Below, one piece after another: positions 1 through 12,541 of a stretch of DNA of 64,000 nt; the first letter of the stretch is position 1; each line of letters begins with the position of its first letter. The stretch covers positions 78,974,992-79,038,991 of the forward strand of contig NC_079498.1 of assembly GCF_030052815.1 (NCBI RefSeq), in the 5' to 3' direction. The position numbers and the translations under genes were made by a program. The stretch is from Hevea brasiliensis. Lineage: Eukaryota > Streptophyta > Magnoliopsida > Malpighiales > Euphorbiaceae. The notes beneath the pieces were generated by a model. That model searched no databases. It had not been told where the DNA came from and saw only the letters and a program-made list of their open reading frames with translations.

Positions 1-1061
1 ATGAAACTTAAGACATAATACCACATTTTTCATGCAGGAAGCCTACCCAGAAAATGACCATAGGTTACCCTAATTCACCCTTGAATCTGAAATGCAAATT
101 CTGGACAGTAGCAGAAAAGCCATGTGAATAGTAAAATTTAAATGGCCATAACTCACTTTAGGAAACTCCAATTGACCTGATTCTTGAACCTATGGAAATC
201 TTAGACATAGGAAAACATTTCATATGTAGAACTTAGAGCCAAATTATTAATTTAACTCAATTAAATTGTTGAGCAAATTTGGAGTAGCAATTTGCCTACA
301 CCTGAACCAGGTCTGGAAATTCTGCCCAAATTGCGCATCTGACCATCTTCGGTAAAAATGACATAACTCAAGCTACAAAAATGAAAATGTGGTAATTCCA
401 AAGCCAAAATTCTCATAAGACATAGAACTAAAACTTTTCTCTTTTGACCAGAGCCTAGATCTTAGGGCAACCTAGTGAAATTGTTAGAATAAGTTACAGT
501 AACCAAGCTAAAATTTTGAAATCCAGCAGACTGCCTTATGACCTCTGGACACTCATCAAGTCATAAATTCTTCTAGAAAACTCATATTGAGGTGAATCAA
601 ATTGATTTGGAAACCTAAGATAAATATCTAAAACTTTGTTTCAGGGACTTAAATCAAAATTTGAGCCTAAGATGCTCGGATATGGGATGTAAAATTTAGT
701 AACAATTTTGACAGCATTGATCTGTAGAATTTGGTGTGTGAACAGTAATTGGAAATTTGATCATATCTATTGCTACAAAACTCCAAATTGAATGATTCAA
801 AAAGGAAAATAAAGTTAAGACATAAAAGAACAACTTCCATGAAGGAAGTGTGACCAAACAGATTTTGCATCTTAGCTAAATTGCTAGGAAAATTTATAAC
901 CCCAATTTTAGAAAATCTTGAATCTTTCCCAAATGACTTGAAATGTGAAAAAAAACTTAATGTAAATGGTTTACTAATCACATGAAATACATGAACATGC
1001 CATTGGGACTTATGTTCCTACCATAAATAGTATACTAATGCTATGAAGCATGAATAATATT
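1..1061 (+). mobile_element. 5' LTR of element F, first part
   Basis: This is LTR sequence of the long-LTR chromovirus-like family, cut by the Athila-like insertion and resumed at 41255. It belongs to the same family as the LTRs at 43684, 46223 and 56654 because it contains the recurrent module 'cataactcaagctacaaaa ... gattcaaaaagg ... aagacata ... acttycatgaagga', seen here at about 141-235, 357-455, 545-650 and 755-850. The start of the LTR lies left of the window. No gene is visible; the 104-codon minus ORF at 667-981 is a chance reading of the module. Confidence 0.75.
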
Positions 1062-2480
1062 TGTTGGTTTCTCAACCCGCAAGTGCACAGATCGCTAACA
1101 AGTAATAAAGTAGTGAGTGAAGTATTGTCCCATGAGGAATTTGGTTAGTGAGTACCAAACTACATAGCAGTTGTGACTGTTTAAGCTACCGAATATGAAT
1201 GAAGAGTATATTAAACTTATTTTGGATGCTGAAAATAAACTTTGAATAAAACTATCAATTGAAACAATTCCAGAATTAAGATTTCACACTGTAATCTTAT
1301 TATGTATTTTAATCTACTCTATTCATTGGATTGAGGATCGTCACTTTAATGGAAATTAATCCTAAAATATAGGTCCTCTCTTAAGGCACCTAAGGTATGT
1401 TCCAATTAGAGCCAAACCCTACTTTTGTTGGTGATTAGTCCTAATAAACCCTTTAAGATTTATGATTAATTTTAGAACTTCACAGAAGTCATCAGCCTAT
1501 CTCATGGTTAGATTTCCTATGTTCAAAATCTTGATTTTCTAATGTTAATGTTCACCTTTCAGTCTTTTAATTAATATTTGTAATCAATACTAAGTGAGTA
1601 CCAACACATAGCATGCATTAAGATCACAACAAATCGAATCAAATGGCAAAACTCAAATCCAATAAATAAAACTCAATATTCGCCCATAATAATAATTACA
1701 AGCGTTACTATCCCAATTCCAGAATTAAGGATTTACTCACTCATAGTGAGTTTAACAAATATAATAGAAATAAAATAAAAGAACATGAATGGTCTTAGAG
1801 AAATAGAACAAAAGAATTGATGAGGATTTTCTGTAGCCTTGAACTTGTGGAACTCCAGCTGAAGGCTTCCCACTTGTACTGATGATCTTGTAACACCCTC
1901 ACCCGTCTACAGTGTAGCCGAGCAAGGCGTGCTACACGGCGTGCCGGAGCACCTGATCTTATCTGATTTCATTACAATTCTTGATTTATTTATTCAAAAA
2001 CTTTATTTAAGGTTTAGGCTATTTTTACTGTTTATCAAAATCTGACTAATTTGGAAAATTCAACAATTTTAATGATAATCCAGCAGAGTACTGGCAATAA
2101 TTTGGACTAACAGTTCTTCTGAACCTGCCAAAAACAATTTCAATATATACTCAAATTCACAACTCAGAATCAGTCTCAAAATTTTTCATACTCAATTTCA
2201 ATCAGAATCATCATGATCAGATACTTAACTCATATATCAAAATTCTTACATTTTATTATTTTGCATAATTTTCCAACTAATTACATAAATTTGTCAAGTA
2301 CAGGATGTACAAATAATTTACATTATACTTAGAATGAACAAAATACATAACATGTGTAAATATGAGCTCTATCTACATGCATTGCTGAGGAGGTGACAAC
2401 CTTCAATTCTTCTGACACTTCTGCAGATCTGGACTTCAAAAATCTCAGTCGATAGTCTACTGGTTTTACCTTCAGTACCT

Positions 2481-2522
2481 GCGCGAGAAAGCAATTCCAT
2501 CGCGCTAAGCATTTCTGCTTAG
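2481..2522 (-). other. Paired stem-loops in LTR S1
   Basis: On the LTR sense strand, directly after GCACCA, stem 1 is CTAAGCA/TGCTTAG with a four-base loop. Stem 2 follows at once as GCGCGA/TCGCGC. Equivalent paired stems occur in the other long LTRs with different but still complementary bases. Confidence 0.7.
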
Positions 2523-3443
2523 TGGTGCAGTAGTATAACAAGAAATAATATATACAATTAAAGAAAGAAATAAATCATAATTCAGATACTCAAGAATTAA
2601 TTTAATTTGGTATGGTATTTCTAGTATCAACGATCTTATATACTAGTTTGTTCCTCTTTGGAAGTGCTTAGTTTATAACTTTTCAGTAATACTACCCAGT
2701 ATACAAATTATTCTAACTGTATTGTATTTCAAGTCTCTACTGTTCTGAAATTTATATTTTTGTTATGTTTCTTTTGTTAATCTCTTTTACTCATTCATTC
2801 AATACTTAATTTAATTGTACTGAAATTTCATTATACTTAACTTAACTTAGCTTCCTGAATTGAATAATGTTTTAAATGACTGCCCATATAACCTATACAC
2901 TGACCAGACTGGATAAACGGATATACTAGCACTGGGTACCTAGTACCTCGGGCCGTCACACCATCGGTCACAAAGTATCTCCCGGTGTGCAAACAGTGTG
3001 GCTAAAAAGTCATATAATCAATCAGGCATTAAGCCGAGTATAATAACACAATCTGTATAGCCATAGGCTATTAAAATCATAGTATGGCATAATAAGCCAT
3101 AAAACACAGTATGACGTAAAGTCATTTACAGAACAGCTGTCAGAATCTTATTGGCATGGCAACCTATCCAAACTAGTCAATTAGGCAAATTAGGGCATAT
3201 TACAATGTTACATATTTAATTTTTTTTATTCATAGGGTTTATACATCTTTATGCCTTTCACTGGTCAATAAAATTATTGACCTTTTTATGCATCATGGAT
3301 AGGTTGATTCTAGCATCAACATGTCACAATTTACAATTCAATATGTTGTCAATATAATGCAATTTACCCTTTTCACAAGTTGGCATTCATTGCCAAATCA
3401 CTTCAAGCATCATTTTATGTAATTACCAATTTTCAATTTTAGT

Positions 3444-4140
3444 GTGCTAGATTGGTCTAGCTTAAAGTCCTATTTCCCTTGGTTTTTAGCTTCTGGTCAA
3501 AGAAGCAAAATTGTAGCTCTATGTCTTATTGCACTCGGGGCAAAATTTCAGGTCATTATGAGTTGTATAGACCAAGATATGGTCAATTTACTAAAGCTAG
3601 ACAGATTGCACCTTTGGTGCAAAATTTGGTCAATTTACTAAAGCTGGACAGATTGCACCTTTAGTGCAAAATTTGGTCAGTTTTAGTTCTGGCAGTTTTG
3701 GTACCTGAACTTGTGCAAGCTATTTGACTTGGTTCTGGCCATTTCTGGGTTTTGGTGTCTTCATAAGAATTATAGCTCTATGTCTTATTGCACTCTGTGC
3801 AAAATTTCAGGTCATTCGGAGTTGTATAGATCAAGATATGGTCAATTTACTAAAGTTGGACAGATTGCATCTTTAGTGCAAAATTTGGTCAATTTTAGTT
3901 CTGGCAGTTTTGGTACCTGAACTTGTGCAAGCTATTTGACTTGGTTCTGGCCATTTCTGGGTTTTGGTGTCTTCATAAGAATTGTAGCTCTATGTCTTAT
4001 TGCAGTCTGTGCAAAATTTCAGGTCATTCTGAGTTGTATAGACCAAGATATGGTCAATTTACTAAAGCTGGACAGATTGCACCTTTAGTGCAAAATTTGG
4101 TCAGTTTTAGTTCTGGCAGTTTTGGTACCTGAATTTGTGC
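3444..4140 (+). repeat. Tandem repeat of about 212 bp inside S1
   Basis: Two near-identical units start at about 3711 and 3923, each opening with the phrase tgtgcaagctatttgactt. A partial, more divergent unit precedes them from about 3444. A shorter 47-bp duplication (ggtcaatttactaaagct...) lies at about 3580-3680. This is a local expansion of the LTR module that gives S1 extra length. Confidence 0.85.
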
Positions 4141-5761
4141 AAGCTATTTGACTTAGTTCTGGCCATTTCTGGGTTTCGGTGTCTTCATAGGAATTGTAGA
4201 TCTATGTCTAAACTAACCATGGTAAAAATTTCAGGTCAATTGGACCTGTTTTGAGTGAGTTATGGTCATCCCAAGGACTACTGTTCATATGGTCAAAAAT
4301 CTGAGTTGCAAGATTGCTATTCTGGATTTGGTCATTTTTAAGGTCAGTTTCTAGGCAGAATTTTGGCAACATTTCTACATGAAAGTTGGCCTATTTGGTG
4401 TCTAGTTTCACCTCCCATTGGCCTCATACCAATTGGGATCACCAATTGTCATTTAAGGTTCAATTTACCTACTGCCTTCACAACACAGAATCTGCACACA
4501 AAGAACACTTCCAAATGACATTTCTCCTCCTTCCCAAAACTACCAATATACATTCATAACACTTCTATATCATTCATCAAATCTCAAACATGTCCATTTG
4601 GATAGAATATACAAGTCTTCAAAATACAATACACAACCTTAGTTTCAAAAGTCAAAATCAACATCTTACACATGAAATTACTTAGCTAATACATATACTT
4701 CAATTAGCAACATACAATACACTTTTACTAATCCAAACAATACCATAATTTACCAATTAATTTCATGAAACTATCAACCTTCTAAGCTCATCAAGGCTGC
4801 CAGAATTTTTCATTTGTCCAAGGTCTTCCACAATTACTCAAATCCTACCTTAAAACATCAACATTTAACATACTCATGAAATAATCTTTTTAACCCATGC
4901 AATACCTTAATTAACATCACAAAACACTTCTTTTACCCATGAATAAATCAAAGTCTAAATTCTTCCTTGGCTGCCAAAAATTGTACACATCAATAACCCA
5001 TTAAAATCTTCTAATTTCTACACCATTCAACTCATTTCAACCTTAGTATAAAGTTTAATCAAGTGAGGTAAGGAAAACTAGCACTAACCTTTTGTGGAGC
5101 TTGATCAAAACTGACCAATCTTGCTTCCTTTTGCTGCCTAAATACTGCCCAAGCTATGTAGAGTAACTTTAATGAAGAACAAGTGAAGAAATTATGGCTT
5201 GAAATGGTGGATTGGAGTTCATGCATGGTGGGTGGCCATGGAGTCTTAAGGAGAGAAAATCAAATTCGGCAAGGTTGCTTGGAATGAAGAAATGAGGTGG
5301 TTTTGGTAATGAAATCTGTCCACTTAGGTATTTATACACTCCACTAATTGAGATTAATAAATATAATATGTGCCACTAACATTCCACTAACTTTAGGTTA
5401 ACATTATAATAATTAAACTTATGAATATCTCAATTATTTCCCCATAATTCCTTTAATTGCATTATGTGTAAAATTTCTTATTTTCATGACATTTTCAAAA
5501 TTTTTATATCACTTATTTTTAATGGATATTTAGGTCAAAAGGCAACTCTAGGTGTCAAATGACCAAAATACCCCACTTCGGGTTATATTCCCGATTTTTC
5601 GGTAACACCGATTTTTGTCTGTTTCTCGAATTTTCGTTTTTCTTTATAATAATTTATTAATTTTTCTTTAATAATTATAGTGTCAATTATATTTCAATAG
5701 ACCTTTACTTACGTCCCGGAATTAAATTCTGAGGGTTCCCCGTGGTCCTGGGGTCAGCAAC

Positions 5762-5811
5762 GGCCTTCCCAGTGCGGTCACCCATCGCTGCGGTGTCGGC
5801 TCGTTTAACTT
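5762..5811 (-). promoter_or_regulatory. 5S-rRNA-like block in LTR S1
   Basis: Read on the minus strand the block runs AAGTTAAACGAGCC, then GCGATGGGTGACC, then GGGAAGGCC. This follows the order of the 5S rRNA A box (AAGTTAAGCGTGC), C box (GGATGGGTGACC) and the following GGGAAGTCC, with about six bases fewer between the boxes. Whether it recruits RNA polymerase III factors is inference. Confidence 0.5.
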
Positions 5812-6777
5812 AGCTTCATTTTCTCTCTTTCATTTGTCTTTGATTTTTCTTGCATTTTCTTCTTATTTATTTCATCATTATATGTCTGTTCATTATCACC
5901 GAAGTGTAGTTCCAGACATTCCGACTTTCCAGGGCAGACATTAGCTGTCGGAACAGTAGAATGTACGGACTACGAAAATGAGGATGTTACAGATCTACTC
6001 TCCAAGATGGCTGTGAAGGATGTGAGTATGAAGGTGAGATAAGGTTTGGAATTTCGATTTCTCTCCTCAAACTCCAAAACTAAAAAAGGAACTCTCTTTG
6101 TTTTCTGTAGCTCCTCTCTTTATATTGAATGATCTAGGGTTAGGTTTTTAGAGTCCTCAAAGCATTAGGAGTCTCTTCTCTTTGTAAAAGTTGGAGCTGG
6201 AACCGATTCAGAAAACTGATTGTCACAACACACGGCCCGTGTGTCACTACACGGCCTAGGGCCATGTAACCTACTGGAGCTTGAATTGTTGCATCTTATA
6301 TCGGGACAGGACTTTACACGGGCTTCAGGTAATTGCACGGGCCTGGTTACATGACCCGTGTACTTTTGTACTTCAAGGAAGTCTTCAAGCTTGGCCCGGC
6401 AGAGACTTACACTAGTCTTTATATTTTACACAGGGCATGGTACACTGCCTGTGTACTTTAATTCTTCCCTGGCTCTTTGTCTTTCTCCTGGCAGTAAGTT
6501 ACATGGGTCTGTGGCTTTGATTACATGACCCGTGTAAGGTTTATCAGCAACATTTCTCAATTCTTTGGCCTTTCCAAGTCTTCTACTCTATTCCTATGCC
6601 TTGGAACCTCTTCAAAACACCTGTAAACATACAGAAAACATAGAATTCAGAGTTTGACAATGAAATTTGTAAAAGTGCAAGAAATTGATGATGATGCATG
6701 AGATTACTTATCTAAATGCTATGAAATATTATACAAATGTACTTAAAAACATCTACATAATACAAGTGTATCAAATA

Positions 6778-6792
6778 CCCCCAAACTCAAAC
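6778..6792 (-). other. Polypurine tract of the Athila-like element
   Basis: The minus strand reads GTTTGAGTTTGGGGG, followed by TATT and then the LTR start TGATACAC. Such a purine run next to the 3' LTR primes plus-strand DNA synthesis. A second, near-identical purine run (GAGTTTGGGGGTA) lies at about 8128-8140. Confidence 0.85.
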
Positions 6793-8330
6793 TTTTGCTT
6801 GTCCTCAAGCAAATTGAAAACCTTTTTAGAATACATTTTAGGGGAGAACTCAGAAGTATAACCATAAATTCAATATGCATATAATTGAACTCCTTCAACC
6901 TTCATACCAATTCCCTTCCTTCAAGGAAAAAAGGTTTCAATAGCTACCTGCTTAAAGCCTTTCCCCCTTTTGTAGTGTGTCAACTAGTTGCTCCTCTATG
7001 CAAGACGATTAATAAGTCAGAAATAACTTTTTTTATCAGGATAGACTTATAAAATACTCACTCACCTCAAACTTAGCCTCTATTATGGGAATTGCTGAGA
7101 TTTATTTAATTCCAACTCCATAGGCACATCTCAATTTCTTATCTCCACTAAAGTAGCACATATTTTCAAAAGATCAAAAGGTCTTTAGAAGGGTTGTAAT
7201 GGGGTCAAAGGATGATAATTTGGTTACCAATGAAAGGGTTTCAAGGAATGCAAATTTGAGGTTAGCTTTCATGCATAAGGTTTTAAGTATACCAAATTTG
7301 TTCTGTTGATATTTGCATGGGGAAGAAGGGTTTATAGTGCCAAGCATACTCGTCATGGTGTTTTAATTTTTGGGACTCTTCTCTCTCTCTCCCTTTTTTT
7401 TTTGTGTCCCTTTTGTTCTTTCCCCTAAACTCATTGCTTTTGTTGGGATAGAAAGGCAAGTTTTTCTTTGATTTTAATTGTATACTTGCACTCTTCTTGG
7501 TATTTTCATCTCCTTTTTCTTTTACATTTATTATACTTATCCTTTATACACTAGACTTTCCTCAAAAGGGTGAGTGATTTTTTAGGCTAGGGTTTAGGTA
7601 AATACGTGTGGGTAAACAAGGAAAATTTTATAAGTGAAAATATAGGCTCAAGTTGGCTGCAAGGGGTATATTGTAGCTAAGGGTGGCTTAAGGCTTAATG
7701 GGGTTGAATGAAAGAATGCCTTAATCATCTTTTTTTTCTAACATATGCTAGGATTTCACATTGATAGGTCTAAAAGACATGTTCTAGAGTTGGTGAGGCA
7801 TTTTTAAGTTTGTTTGTATTTCAAAATTTTCTTTTGATTTTGTAAGTTCAATGTGACAAATTAATGACTATGAAGGGGTTTAACTAATCTAGCACCACTA
7901 AGGTGAATAAGTCTTTTATAGATAACAAATTAAAGCCTTTTTGCCTATCAAGATACTTTCATTCCTCGTTCCTATGAAGAACAATTATTAGCATATTAAT
8001 AATTATGGTTATAATTCCAAGTTAAAAACCAGTTCAAAAATTGTAAAATTTATACACTAGTATAGTATGGATATAATTAAGCAATGCAATGAAGTGCAAT
8101 GATATGCAGTGCATGAAATGCATCTGTACCCCCAAACTCATATCTGACATTGTCCTCAAAGACAACACAATATGCAAAATTAAAGTACAGCACACAAAAT
8201 TATCAAAAAGCATATTATGTATTAAGGGTTGAAAGTTTGGACAAAAAGCTGGAAATAGAGACCTATGAGCACTGAGTAGGATAAGGCAGCTAGGTTTTTA
8301 TATGAAGGAGCCTATCCTATAGTCTTAACT
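6793..8330 (-). other. Athila-like 3' non-coding region
   Basis: This stretch lies between the third ORF and the polypurine tract and has no supported gene. It contains a pyrimidine-rich run near 7380-7435 and two similar edges at about 6778-6815 and 8128-8162 (cccccaaactca... followed by ttgtcctcaa), suggesting an old internal duplication of the polypurine-tract region. The 60-codon ORF at 7174-7356 has no recognisable features. Confidence 0.7.
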
Positions 8331-8435
8331 CTAAAAAGTCTCTGATGGGGATGATGGTCCCTCTTCATCAAGCCTCTCGATAATCATGTCAAGCTTGTTG
8401 TGAGCCTCCTGGAGACTATCCTCGAGTGCTTGCAT
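8331..8435 (-). pseudogene. C-terminal end of the Athila-like third ORF
   Basis: This is the last 34 codons of the ORF whose main part is at 32020-33131. The CACTA transposon lies between the two parts. The segment starts at a Met codon followed by Gln-Ala-Leu-Glu-Asp and ends Ser-Glu-Thr-Phe-stop, with an acidic, probably helical composition. Counting one copy of the 3-bp duplication CAT, the reading frame runs on from the upstream part without a shift, which supports both the ORF and the exact insertion point. Confidence 0.75.
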
Positions 8436-8672
8436 CACTATAAGAAAAAATCCGATTAATACATCACAAATTTAATTTTGTGACATATTTGTGACAGAAA
8501 AATAGACGTCGAAATTTTGCTTGTCACAAATTTTTAGTGATGGAATATGAAAATCCGTCACAAATTTATGACGGATTTTTGACGAAAGATTCGTCAAAAT
8601 TTGTGACGAAATTTGTTCTTCCGTCACAAATTATTAGCCGGTCAAAACATATATCTATCACAAAATTGGGAC
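8436..8672. repeat. CACTA left terminal and subterminal repeats (outer part)
   Basis: The terminal inverted repeat cactataagaaaaa is followed by many direct and inverted copies of tccgtcacaaatttgtgacg. Such subterminal repeats bind the element-encoded regulatory protein in En/Spm. Solo LTR S2 interrupts the cluster, which resumes at 12081. Confidence 0.9.
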
Positions 8673-8854
8673 TGTAACATCCCCACTGTACATATTTTAT
8701 ACGTTCTTTTGCTCCAGTGGCCAAATAACAGTCTAGGCAAGTCAGTATGTCTGGAACTACACTTTGGTGATAGTGAACAGACATGTAATGATGAAATAAA
8801 TAAAAAGAAAATACAAGAAAAATCAAACAAAAATGAAAGAGAGAAAATGAAGCT

Positions 8855-8904
8855 AAGTTAAACGAGCCGGCACCGCAGCAATGGGTGACCGCACCGGGAA
8901 GGCC
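8855..8904 (+). promoter_or_regulatory. 5S-rRNA-like block in LTR S2
   Basis: The block runs aagttaaacgagcc ... caatgggtgaccgcaccgggaaggcc, about 180 bp into the LTR. It resembles the A and C boxes of plant 5S rRNA in order and orientation. The flanking sequence is A-rich and poorly conserved between LTR families, while this block is retained. Confidence 0.5.
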
Positions 8905-11424
8905 GTTGTCGACCCCAGAACTGCGGGGAACCCTCTGAATCTAATTTTGAGACATGAATAAAGGTTTATTGAAATATAATTGACACTAGAAATATCAAAG
9001 AAAAATTTATAGATTAGTACAAAGAAAAATGAAAAATCGAGAAACAGACAAAAATCGGTGTTACCGAAAAATCAGGAAAGTAACCCAAAGTGGGGTATTT
9101 TGGTCATTTGACACCTAGTGTTGCCTTTTGACCTCAATATCCATTAAAAATAAATGATATTACACTTTAGAAATGTCATGAAAAATTAAATTATGATACA
9201 TTATGTAAATTGTGAAAGAAAAGAGGTAAATGTGTAAATAAAGGAACCTTAACCTAATTAAACATTAAACAACTCATAAGTGGTCCACTAACTATATTAT
9301 AAACTACATAAAATAAGCATTAGTGGGCAGAATTGGGTCATCTTCAACCTTGAGAAAACCTTGCCGAATTGCTCCTCCCAAAAACCTCCATGGCCGCCCA
9401 TGCATGAAGCTCTCTCTCTCCATCATCAAGCCCTCATTTTCACTTGCTTCCTTCATTAAAGCTTGCCTATTCACCTTGGGGAAGATATTGGCAACAAGAA
9501 AAACCAGATTTGGTGAAGTTTTGATAAGCATCAAAAGTTGTAAGTGTCCAAAATCCCTCCCTTGCTTTAGTAAAGCTTGTGTTTAGGTTGAGGTGAGTGT
9601 TTTGGTGAAGAGAAATAAAAGAAATAGTGAGAAATGGACTTGTCCATTTTCGGCAGCCATGAACCCTTGTTGAGCTTGAGTTATTTTTACTTCTAATGAA
9701 TGAAAATGAAGGTTGATTGATTCAAATGAAAGTTATAGTAAGTTTGTGCATAAGTATGTACATGTAGTGTTTAGATTAAAGGTGTGAAATGGAACCTTGA
9801 AGCCTTGAGCAAACTGCCATGTTTGGCAGCCCCTAATAGCATGAATTTGTGTGTGAATATATGGTTATTAATGATATATGTTAATGTCAATTTGTGGGCA
9901 GCAAGTGTAAGTGATGTTGAAGTATGAATATGTTGAAGTATATGTGTAATATTAACATTGAAGTATGTTGAATTTTGGTGGAAGTGAATGTTGAAATTAA
10001 TGATGGATTGTGTGCATTGAGCACTTGAACATTCTGCCCAGAATTGTTGCTGAAATTGTGTACAATATATGTATAGAAGTGTTGTTATTGAATATTGTAG
10101 TAATGAGGAGGAGAAGGAACATTAAATTGGGAGTGTATGAGCTTTGTGCAGGTTATGTATTGAAGGTAGCACCTAAATGAGGCCATAAGTGCCAAACTAT
10201 GAACCCAATTGGTATGAGGCCAATATGGGGTGAAACTAGACACCAAATAGGCCAACTTTCATGTAGAAAGGTTGCCAAAATTCTGCCTAAAAACTGACCT
10301 TAAAAAGTGACTAAATCCAGATTAGTGCATTTGAGGCCTGAAAACTGACCATTTGGGCAGCAGTTAGTGTTTAGGCTATAACTCACTCAAAACAGGTCCA
10401 ATTGACCTGAAATTTTGACCATGAATAGTTAAGACCTATATCTACAAGTCTTATGAAGACACCAAAGCCCAGATATGACCAGAACCAAGTCAAATGGCTT
10501 GCACAAGTTCAGGCACAAAAACTGCCGAACCAAAAGTGACCTAAAAATTGACCAAATTGTGCACTAAAAGTGCAATCTGTCTAGCTTTAGCAAATTGACC
10601 ATATCTTGGTCTACACAACTCGGAATGACCTGAAATTTTGCCCCGCGTGCAATAAGACATAGAGCTACAATTTTGCTTCTTTGACCAGAAGCCAAAAACC
10701 AAGGGAAATAGGACTTTAAGCTAGACCAATCTAGCACACAAAAATTGAGAATTTGACATTTTGCATACAATGATGCTTCAAGCATGTTGGCAATGAATGC
10801 CAACTTGTAAAAATGGTAAATTGCACTATATTGGCAGCATATTGAGATATAAATTGTGACATATTGATGCTAGAAACAACTTGTCCATATTACCTAAAAA
10901 GGTCAACATATGCATCGACTTGTGAATTATATAAGAGTTAGTAAACTCCAAAAATTGAAGAATTAAATAATTAATTAATAATATGCCCTAGTTTGCCTAG
11001 TTGACTAGTATGGATAGGTTGGCATGCCAATAGGATTATGACAGCTGTTCTGTAAATGGCTTTATGCTATACTGTGTTTTTTACGGCTTATTATGCCGCA
11101 CTGTGACTTTAATAGCCTACGGCTATACATATTGTGTATTTATTTTTGGCTTATCGCCAGATTGACTATATGGCTTTTTAGCCACGCTATTTGCACACCG
11201 GGAGACACCTTGTGACCGATGGTGTGACAACCCGAGGTACTAGGTACCCAGTGCCAGTATATCTGTTTATCCAGTCTGGTCAGTATATAGGCTACACGGG
11301 CAGTAATTCAAGTATTATTAAATTTAAATACCTAAATCCAGTCTACTGACATACAGCACTACCAAAAATTTGTAAACACTTTATTTACTTTATTTTAGTG
11401 TATATTTCTTTATATTTGGCACCA

Positions 11425-11462
11425 CTAAGCAAAATTGCTTAGCGCGTTGCTTTTGTAACGCG
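11425..11462 (+). other. Paired stem-loops in LTR S2
   Basis: After gcaccac, stem 1 is CTAAGCAA/TTGCTTAG and stem 2 is CGCGTTGC/GTAACGCG (eight pairs including one G-U, loop TTTT). The pair lies about 0.65 kb before the LTR end, a position compatible with the R region. Confidence 0.75.
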
Positions 11463-12080
11463 TAGGTATTGGAGACACAGCTGGGGAGCCCAGCAGGCCT
11501 ACGACCGGGTGAGACATCAGATCTGCACAGGAGTCCGGAGTCCAGAGTCATCTGCACTGCATTGCATACATGGTAGAACTTAGGATATCTTGTATTTTGT
11601 ACTTTTGTTGTATATTTGAAATTTAGCCTTGTATTTTATAATGTTATGAAAGCTCTAAAGTTTGTAATATTTTATACATATTAAATAACATGGAGATTTT
11701 CTGTATATATTTAAATTATTATGGACTGTATTATGGAACTGTTTAATGACTGTAAAAGTCTATTGACTTTACTGAGAAATAGAGATTGTGAAATATTTGA
11801 GATTTTGATATCATAATATTAAACTGTTTTCAACAGGTTTGGAAGGACAGTTTGTCCTAAATATAGACGGCACCTTGCCAAATTTTTATTACCAGTCTTG
11901 AAATACTAATTTAAACAAAGTATGACAATAGTATCAGTATGATATGAATATTACATAAAAGACTTCTTAAAATTAAATTGAGTTCAAGAAATGAGATAAT
12001 TACAGACTAGGTGTTCTGGCACGCCGTGTAGCATGCCTTGCTCGGCTATACTGTAGACGGATGAGGGGTGTTACAGGGAC

Positions 12081-12262
12081 GGATTAGAGACAGAAAAGTC
12101 CGTAAAAAATATTGTCCGTCACAAATTTTTTGATTAATTTTTTTTGTGATAAAAAGCTTTCCATTCCAAATTTGTGATGGATCAATTTGTCACAAATTTG
12201 TGATGGATGATCAGTCCGTCACAAATTTGTGACGGATTATAATTAGTCACAAAATTAATTTT
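12081..12262. repeat. CACTA left subterminal repeats (inner part)
   Basis: Further copies of ccgtcacaaatttgtgacgg continue the cluster broken by solo LTR S2. From 12263 to 12541 the sequence is AT-rich and I see nothing else in it. Confidence 0.88.
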
Positions 12263-12541
12263 GTTTTATTTTTTTTATCTTCTAATTTTTTAATAATAGA
12301 CAAATAATAATGAATTAAGAATTATTATATTTATATAATTAGTAATAAGCTAAAATAAATATAATAATAAAATTTACAATAATTATTAAATAAAATACCA
12401 TATATTATATAAAAGTATAAAGTTAACAATTCGAGTAATAAGTTCAGTTAGCAAATGTATATAAATAATATCAAGCTACAGATTCGGTGTGCTATGATCA
12501 CGGGGATCAACAGAATCACTTGAAGGGTAGGATGATGACGC

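Larger units (their letters stand above)
1889..5991 (-). mobile_element. Solo LTR S1 (long-LTR chromovirus-like family)
   Basis: This 4103-bp LTR is bounded by TGTAACACCC and GATGTTACA and has a perfect 5-bp target duplication, GATCT, at 1884-1888 and 5992-5996. There is no internal region, so it is most simply a solo LTR left by recombination between the two LTRs of a full insertion. Its minus-strand sequence matches solo LTR S2 (8673-12075) over the termini, the 5S-like block, the paired hairpins and the modules. It is about 700 bp longer than S2, partly through a tandem expansion at 3444-4140. Tiny ORFs inside (for example 3711-3920 and 3923-4132) are copies of the tandem repeat, not genes. 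Confidence 0.93.
1062..6773 (-). repeat. Athila-like 3' LTR (interrupted)
   Basis: It matches 39640-41254 along its whole length apart from the inserted solo LTR at 1889-5991. Without that insert it is about 1604 bp against 1615 bp for the other copy. On the plus strand it begins tgttggtttctcaacc and ends gtgtatca, so the sense strand starts TGATACAC and ends CCAACA. It carries the clustered acacggcccgtgt palindromes at about 6225-6540. The undisturbed partner shows gatgatctactctccaag where this copy is split. Confidence 0.93.
8673..12075 (+). mobile_element. Solo LTR S2 (long-LTR chromovirus-like family)
   Basis: This 3403-bp LTR runs from TGTAACATCC to GGGGTGTTACA and has a perfect target duplication, GGGAC (8668-8672 and 12076-12080). 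It lies inside the CACTA subterminal repeats. In reverse orientation it matches S1 along most of its length. No gag or pol is present. The small ORFs within (9304-9586 both strands, 10564-10803) are module readings without codon-level support. Confidence 0.94.

Noticed and set aside
1053..1061. Target duplication of the Athila-like element (aataa or atatt against the right flank)
   Set aside because: No choice of LTR edge gives a matching 5-bp pair on both sides; the edges or flanks have mutated.
8450..12262. CRISPR-like array from the spaced cgtcacaaat repeats
   Set aside because: Repeats are in both orientations, irregularly spaced and next to CACTA termini in plant DNA: subterminal transposase-binding repeats.
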